This document shows, piece by piece, positions 58,055-64,000 of a stretch of DNA of 64,000 nt. The translations under genes and the position numbers were made by a program. The stretch comes from Chlorocebus sabaeus (taxonomy: Eukaryota > Chordata > Mammalia > Primates > Cercopithecidae). The notes under the pieces are model-generated. The model made no database searches. It saw only the letters and a program-made list of their open reading frames with translations, and was not told where the DNA came from. The stretch covers positions 44,540,521 through 44,604,520 of the forward strand of contig NC_132914.1 in the NCBI RefSeq assembly GCF_047675955.1, given 5' to 3'. Each line of letters starts with the position of its first letter. Position 1 is the first letter of the stretch.

Positions 58055-58790
58055 AAAGGCAGAGATTGTCAGAATGGATTAAAACAGAAAAATACAAGTA
58101 TATGCTGCCTAAAAGAAACACACTTTAAATATAGAGACACAAATAGCTTAACAGTAAAAAATGGGAAAAGATACACCATGTTAATATAGTCAAAAGAGAA
58201 TTGGAGTGGCTATATTAATATCAAAGTAGGCTTCAGAGCTCAGATTATTACCCGAGATAAAGAGGGTCGTTTCATAATAAGTAAAAGGTTAATTTAAGAG
58301 AAAACAATTCTCAACACTTACACACTAATAATAGAGTTCCAAAATACTTGAAAAAAAATCAAGGATAGAGAAATCCACAATTACAGCTAAAGATTCAAAC
58401 AACACTACAAACCAACTTTACTTAATTGGCATTTGTATCATACTGCACCTATCATCAGCAAAACAGACATTTTTGTCAAGTGCACACAGAACATTTACCA
58501 AGATACATTCTGGGCCACATAACAAGTCTCAATTGATTTTAAATTATTCAAATTGTATGATGTATGTTCTCTGTTTACAATAGAATTAAATTTTTTCAAA
58601 CAAGCAACAGAAACATATCTGGTAAATCTTCAAATATCTGAAAGTTAAAGAACACACTTCTAAATATCCCATGTTATAAACAAGAAATCAAAAAGGAAAT
58701 TAGAAGGTATTTTGAACTGAATGAGAATGAAAGGACAACATACAAAATTCATTGGAGGCAGCTATTCGATGGAGGTGTAGTATTTACCTT
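58055..58790 (+). mobile_element. Ancient L1M, middle piece: ORF2 N-terminal region
   Basis: AAAGGCAGAGATTGTCAGAA continues directly from 44240. Degraded endonuclease region follows. AAAGGCAG flanks element X on both sides (44232-44239 and 58055-58062), a candidate target duplication. Confidence 0.75.
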
Positions 58791-58929
58791 ATGTAACTTG
58801 AGGTCGTATTTAGCTCAGTTTACGAAGAAAGAATTTAAACTACTTTTACAGACATGACTGTCCTTGGAGAAAATTTTATAGGATAAACAAAAATACCACT
58901 AGAGTTGTTTTTATTTTCTTTCTTTTTTT
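58791..58929. other. Unassigned stretch between L1M and Tigger
   Basis: Cannot be placed in either neighbour with confidence. Confidence 0.4.
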
Positions 58930-59402
58930 TAAAAGAAGTCTTTGGGGAGTACCTTTTAAGACCTCCAGTGGATATCTGAAACCTCAGATGGTACCGAACT
59001 ATATATACACTGCCTTTTTCCAGTATATACATACCTAAGATAAAATTTAATTTATAAATTAGGCACAGTAAGAGATTAACAACAGCTAATGTTAAAATAG
59101 AACAATTAAGTAAAATAAGGGTGATTTGAACTGTGATACTACTGAAATACAACAGTTGATCTGGTGAATGAAACGGCTACTAAGTGACTAACAAGTGAGG
59201 AGCAAATACAGCTGGACAAAGGAATGATTCACCTTCTGAGCAGAACGGAGTGGGATGGCAAGAGATTCTATCACACTACTCAGAACAGTGCACACTTCAA
59301 AACTCATAAACTGTTTATTTCTGTAATTTTCCATTTTTGAACGACAGTTGACCTTAAGTAACTGAAACCATGCAAAGTGAAGAATAAGGGGGGACTATGG
59401 TA
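58930..59402 (-). mobile_element. Tigger-type DNA transposon fossil, internally deleted
   Basis: Contains ACCTCCAGTGGATATCTGAA, ATTTATAAATTAGGCACAGT and the diagnostic end AAGGGGGGACTATGG followed by TA (59401-59402). Only ~470 bp, no transposase. It interrupts the L1M. Orientation is assigned from the CCCCCCTTATT end lying on the minus strand at the right. Confidence 0.75.
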
Positions 59403-59411
59403 TAACTACTA

Positions 59412-60260
59412 TGTGAGATTAGCAAGGCTGCAAGATACAAGACCAATTCACCAAAGTCAATTGTATTTCTATACACTAGTGATGAACACTATTAAAGTGA
59501 AATTCTTAAAAATAATTCTCTTCCCCTTAGCATGAAAAGAATATTTAGAGATAACTTTGACAAGTGAAAGATCTGTACTCTGAAAACTATAAAATATTAC
59601 TGATCAAAAAATAAAGAAGTAAATGGAGAGATATTCCCTGTTCATGAATAGGAAGATGGAATATTGTTAAGATTTCAGTTCTTCCCAAATTGAACTATAA
59701 AATTAACGCAATGCCAACCAAAATCTTAGCAAGCTTGTTTTGTAGAGATCAACAAGCTAATTCTAAAATTCATATGAAAATACAAAGGACTTTGAATAGC
59801 CAAAACAACTTTGAAAAAGAATAGCAAAGTTAAAAACTTTCACTACTTGATTTCCAGACTTATTATAAGTCTATAGTGATCAAGGCAAAGTGGTATTAGC
59901 ATCAAAATGGATTTTTAAAAATCAATGAAACAATAAAAAGTCCAGAAATAGACCCACACATGTAATCAATTGATTTCTGACAAAGTTGCAAAGGCATTTC
60001 AGTGGAGAAATGATTATCTATTCAGCAAGGAGTGCTGGCACAACTGACCACACGCAAAAAAAATTTTCAAATGAACTTTTAATTATTCCTTGCACCATGT
60101 ACAAAAATTATTTCAAAATGGATAATAGAATTAAGTATAAAACCTAAAAGTATATAACTTTTTAAAAATTGGAGAAAATCTTTGTGATTTGGGCTATACA
60201 AAGATTTCTCAGGTATAACAGCAAAAACACAATGCATAAAATAAGAAATTGATTAATTAG
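59412..60260 (+). mobile_element. Ancient L1M, 3' piece: late ORF2
   Basis: Old ORF2-type sequence (TCTATACACTAGTGATGAACA, TCCCTGTTCATGAATAGGAA, AAAATTCATATGAAAATACA). The RT core between this and the 58790 piece is absent, so part was deleted or the two are separate fragments. Confidence 0.7.
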
Positions 60261-60284
60261 TTGATCGCCACTAACTATCCCTGC

Positions 60285-60520
60285 CAGTATTCATAGATTA
60301 AATTGCTAGAAGTAGACGAATATTGACAAATTGTCCTCCAGAAATGTCTCATCACTAGCAGAGTATGAGTGTCTATTTCACTGTCATATTTTCTATATTG
60401 GATAACATCATTTAACCGATCTTTGCCAAGGTAAAAGGCCCTTTATCAGGTACCTTATTGTTTCTTTAGTTTGTCTTTATTATTATAAAAGTAATAAAGT
60501 GATTTTATAAAAATAATAAA
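60285..60520 (-). mobile_element. Old L1M fragment, opposite orientation
   Basis: GACAAATTGTCCTCCAGAAA, and GATCTTTGCCAAGGT match the antisense pattern of an old L1M C-terminal region. Diverged. Confidence 0.55.
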
Positions 60521-61685
60521 AAGTGATTTTATGTGTATGTTTATTACCCATTGGTGTTTCTTCTTTTGTCAAATGTCAATTTATGCCAAAGATTAAAATG
60601 ACAATGGTGAGCTCCAACACAATGGTTGACCTTCCAGAGGTAGGAGAGGAAATAGCAGAGAGTTTCATGAACTACAACTCCAGGCTTTCCCTATCTATAT
60701 TTATTCCATGCAGTAAGCTAAGGACACTTCAGTAATTTCTGCAAAAAAACCTTTTAGGCTATTATGGGCAAATACTCTGATTTTCTGCCTTGTCTCTGCT
60801 GACACTCCAAGGTGTCATCCAGGTATACAGCAGGTAGAAAGCCTTATTGACCTCAGGCGGAGGGAATGGTGGAAATTGGGTATTCACTCAGCCCCTTGAA
60901 CTGCCCTCTGCCCACTCTGGTATGCACAATGATGTCCCTCCCTTGCCTGCTTGCTTCTCCCAGTGCCTGTAGCTGATGCACCATTGGCTTTGGGCTTGAT
61001 TTAGGATGGTGGTCCTCTCTGTGACTTTGTACCCATTATAGCCACAGGCCCCTGTATTCTGGTTATGATTCCCATTTGGTTGCTGGTTGAGGCAGTCCAC
61101 CCTGCAGTCTGGACTTGGTGTCACTTCATTGTACTGCCATAGCCCACCCTGGTCTACTTCTGAGTTATACTTTCAACCAACTTCCAAGTCCCGATTCCAT
61201 ATTCCATGTCTCACAGGAACCAAGACAGGTGAGAGTTAGGAATCTTTTCTCTCACTAACTGTGCTTATAGACACCATTACTCTGATGCGGCTTGAGAAGA
61301 ATTCACTGTTGGGGGTTGCAGATATTACCCGGGGACAAAGTCTGCTCTCACCATATCCCTGAAAGTACCTAACATATTCCCATGCTTTGGAACATCAGTG
61401 GCAGGGAGAACTCATAACCCAGCTATTTAGCCACACATCTTCCCTACCTACATCTTCCTTCCTCTTCCCACAATCTCCAAGACCAGGAAAGAGGCACACT
61501 TTCAAACTTCTCAAGATTAAAGCTCTATGATCCATTTTGATATGTCAAAGAAGAAGCTCTATCACATAGAAATTTCTCTTTCTGTCAACAAAGCTCAGTT
61601 TTTAAAATCATTATCTAAAGATGCAAGAAAAGTCATCTGGTTTGAGACTCAATGCTGATCCATGGTTTTCTTATTTATTAATTAT
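60521..61685. other. Unrecognised intergenic DNA
   Basis: No gene or repeat recognised. Local GC is higher around 60830-61200. ORFs at 60523-60735 and 60888-61124 have no recognisable domain. Confidence 0.5.
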
Positions 61686-62446
61686 TTTCTTGTTATTAAT
61701 TAATACATTCAAGAAATATTTCTTGTGAAAATTACTTCTCAGGTGTGGAAATGCAACGGCATACAAGGAAAAAAAAAGGTCTTGACCTCATAGAGCTTAA
61801 ATTCTAGTACAGAAGGCACACAATGTAATAAATCTAGTTTGTAAGTTTTATGAAAATAAAGCAGGGTAAAGTGACAAAGAAAAATAGGATAAGAGAGGAG
61901 ATAAGTATTATTTTCAAAAAGTAATCCAACAAACCTTTTATGAGATAAAATCTAACCTGCCACCTGTATGAGGTGAAGGAAGGATCCAAGAACAAGACTA
62001 GAGAATTTCCAGGCACAGGGACCAAAGGTTTTGGGGTGGGAACCTGCTTGAAGAGTCCAAGGACTGGCAGGAGGTTAGTACAGCCAGAACATAGAGTGAG
62101 AAAGTAGAGATGGTTACAGATAAAGTAGGAGAGAGAGGCAGGGGCCAGATCATGTTGGACTTTGCAGGTCAGCTGTTTCAACGTGTGGTCTGGGGAACCA
62201 GAAGGGTCCCTGAAATCCTCAGGGGTTCCATAAGGTCCTCCTTTTTCCAAATACTTTTTCTACCAGGTTGAATTTTCTTCATATAGTTCAATCAAAACAA
62301 TATATTGCAACAGATTGAATGCAGAAGCAAATATGAAAATCCAGCTGTCTTTTATTAAACCAAATATTCAAGAGATTTTCAAAAATGTAAAACAATGTTA
62401 TCCTCCTCACTATATTATTTTTGTTTGAAAAAATATATATTTTTCA

Positions 62447-62721
62447 GGCCAGGTGCAGTGGCTCACACCTGTAATCATGGCACTTTGGGAGGCCAAGACA
62501 GGCAGACCGCTTGAGCCCAGGAGTTTGAGAGCAGCCTGGTCAACATGGCAAAAACCCATCTCCACAAAAAAATTTTTTTTAAATTAACCCTGGGTGTGGT
62601 GGTGCACACCTGTAGTCCCAGCTACTCAGGAGGCTGAGGTGGGAGGATCACCTGAGCCCAGGAGGCAGAGGTTGCAGTGAGCCATGATCATGCCACTGCA
62701 CTCTAGATTGGGCAACAGAAC
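62447..62721 (+). mobile_element. AluS/J-like element I inside hAT fossil
   Basis: Plus-strand Alu starting GGCCAGGTGCAGTGG. Its tail is rearranged: after GGCAACAGA comes a short palindrome, AT tract and an inverted copy of the Alu end. Confidence 0.9.
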
Positions 62722-62783
62722 ACCCAAATATATATGGGTGCTCAAATATATATATATTTGAGACAGGGTCTTGCTCTATTGCC
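62711..62783 (+). repeat. Fold-back of Alu 3' end
   Basis: GGCAACAGA (62711-62719) is followed by a near-palindrome (CACCCAAATATATATGGGTG), AT repeats, then an antisense Alu end (62757-62783, GAGACAGGGTCTTGCTC, ATTGCC). Confidence 0.85.
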
Positions 62784-62820
62784 ATATATATATATATAAA
62801 AATATATATATAATATGTCA
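62784..62820 (+). repeat. (TA)n tract
   Basis: TA-rich simple repeat continuing from the fold-back. Confidence 0.85.
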
Positions 62821-63163
62821 TTTACATTAACATATAATAGGTTTTTATTGTTGTTTTAAAAAATATTTAACAAATAAATATGTTTACATACTGTTAGTTA
62901 TAATTTTAAATAAATTACATATTTATAGATATAGCCCACATAAACAAAATCTCTTTGGAGCCCTCCCTCAATAATTTTTCAGAGCGAAAGGGATTTGAGA
63001 TTAAAATGTTTGAGAGTCATTTTTATAAAATATAGGATTTTATTCAAAGGATAATACAATCCATTTGGAATCTTGAGCAGAGTACTGATAGACTCTATTG
63101 CTCTTAAAATATCCATCTGACTGCTGAGAGGGCAATTCGCTGCAGAGAAGGAAGAGATGAAGC

Positions 63164-63501
<338 letters not shown>

Positions 63502-63741
63502 AAGTTGTTGCAGTAATCCAGGCAAGAGATGACTGTGGCTTGGCCTAGGATGATGTAAGTGGAGAAGATTAGAAGCTACATAGAATAAATATTTTAAAGG
63601 TAGAGCCAATAGAAAGTGTGGATTAAATGAATGTGGGGCATGAGGAGGAAAGGGGCCAAGGCTGACTCTAAGGATTCTGGTCTAAGCTCCTGGTTAGATA
63701 GTGGCACAATCTATTGAGAAGGAGGAAGGTGGTTTCTCTCT

Positions 63742-63744
<3 letters not shown>

Positions 63745-63787
<43 letters not shown>

Positions 63788-64000
63788 AGAGGGAGTCTTG
63801 CTTCGTCGCCCAGGCTGGAGTACAGTGGCGCAAACTCAGCTCACTGCAAGCTCCGCCTTCCCGGATTCACGCCATTCTGCTCCCTCAGCCTCCAGAGTAG
63901 CTGGGACTAAAGATGCCCGCCACCATGCCCGGCTAATTTTTTTGTAATTTTAGTAGAGACGAGGTTTCACCATGTTAGCCAAGATGGTCTCGATCTCCTG
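63745..64000 (-). mobile_element. AluY-like element K with 42-nt poly(T), cut by window end
   Basis: A 42-nt uninterrupted T-run (63745-63786) is the antisense poly(A) tail. The body is little diverged and continues past the window. Long pure tails are typical of young insertions. Confidence 0.95.

Larger units (their letters stand above)
62170..63021 (+). mobile_element. hAT-type (Charlie-like) DNA transposon fossil
   Basis: Left end CAGCTGTTTCAACGTGTGG and GTCTGGGGAACCAGAAG; interior ATATTGCAACAGATTGAATG, TTTATTAAACCAAA; right part TATAGCCCACATAAACAAAA and TTTGAGAGTCAT. The termini resemble hAT ends. The transposase is too degraded to read. Split by an Alu at 62447. Confidence 0.7.

Overview
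The window is nuclear DNA of a catarrhine primate, most likely human or another ape. The evidence is eleven Alu copies (J-like to Y-like), a graded series of L1 elements from ancient L1M to the L1PA6/7-like level, two Tigger-type and one hAT-type DNA transposon fossils, a solitary ERV-type LTR, an MIR, and several simple repeats. I see no host protein-coding gene, rRNA, tRNA, CRISPR array or operon. Every long open frame lies in a LINE-1 remnant, in the antisense strand of an L1 5' UTR, or in a low-complexity repeat. The window reads as intergenic or deep intronic sequence built by successive insertions.

Layout. 1-430: 5' end of a minus-strand L1 that continues outside the window. 431-3079: unrecognised DNA. 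3080-6663: an L1 inserted by twin priming, with its 3' half on the minus strand, its 5' half on the plus strand and a 16-bp target-site duplication. 7442-9432: a Tigger-type transposon carrying an Alu, an 86-bp insert, a palindromic minisatellite and a fold-back. 10697-11155: a medium-reiterated repeat. 13321-17939: a minus-strand L1 that keeps its 5' end but has lost its 3' end. 17940-28600: mostly unrecognised DNA with two Alus, an MIR and an FLAM-like monomer. 28861-31320: a truncated L1 next to an ancient L1M split by two insertions. 32255-33355: an old repeat split by a 590-bp solitary LTR. 34860-38704: a 5'-truncated L1 with target duplications. 40179-41541: an Alu running into a 1.1-kb polypurine tract that holds 17 consecutive GGAA units.

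The most informative region is 43290-60260. An ancient L1M is split by a full-length L1PB/L1MA-age element (44241-58054, about 6.9 kb once its own insertions are removed). That element is itself split by a nearly complete L1PA element with an internal deletion (45834-50693) and by a truncated L1 that appears to have carried along about 330 bp of its former 3' flank (53276-55285). A second Tigger-type fossil sits further on in the L1M. The last 2.3 kb is another nest: an ancient repeat holding a hAT fossil that itself holds an Alu, plus two younger Alus.

These units do not cooperate as a pathway. What links them is the L1 machinery: L1 endonuclease and reverse transcriptase made the L1 and Alu insertions, as the target-site duplications and A-rich tails show. 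No L1 here is intact. I found no convincing undescribed biological system. The strongest leads are the candidate 3' transduction, the twin-primed L1, the GGAA tract, the unexplained 86-bp duplication, and an antisense frame that stays open in three separate L1 5' UTRs.
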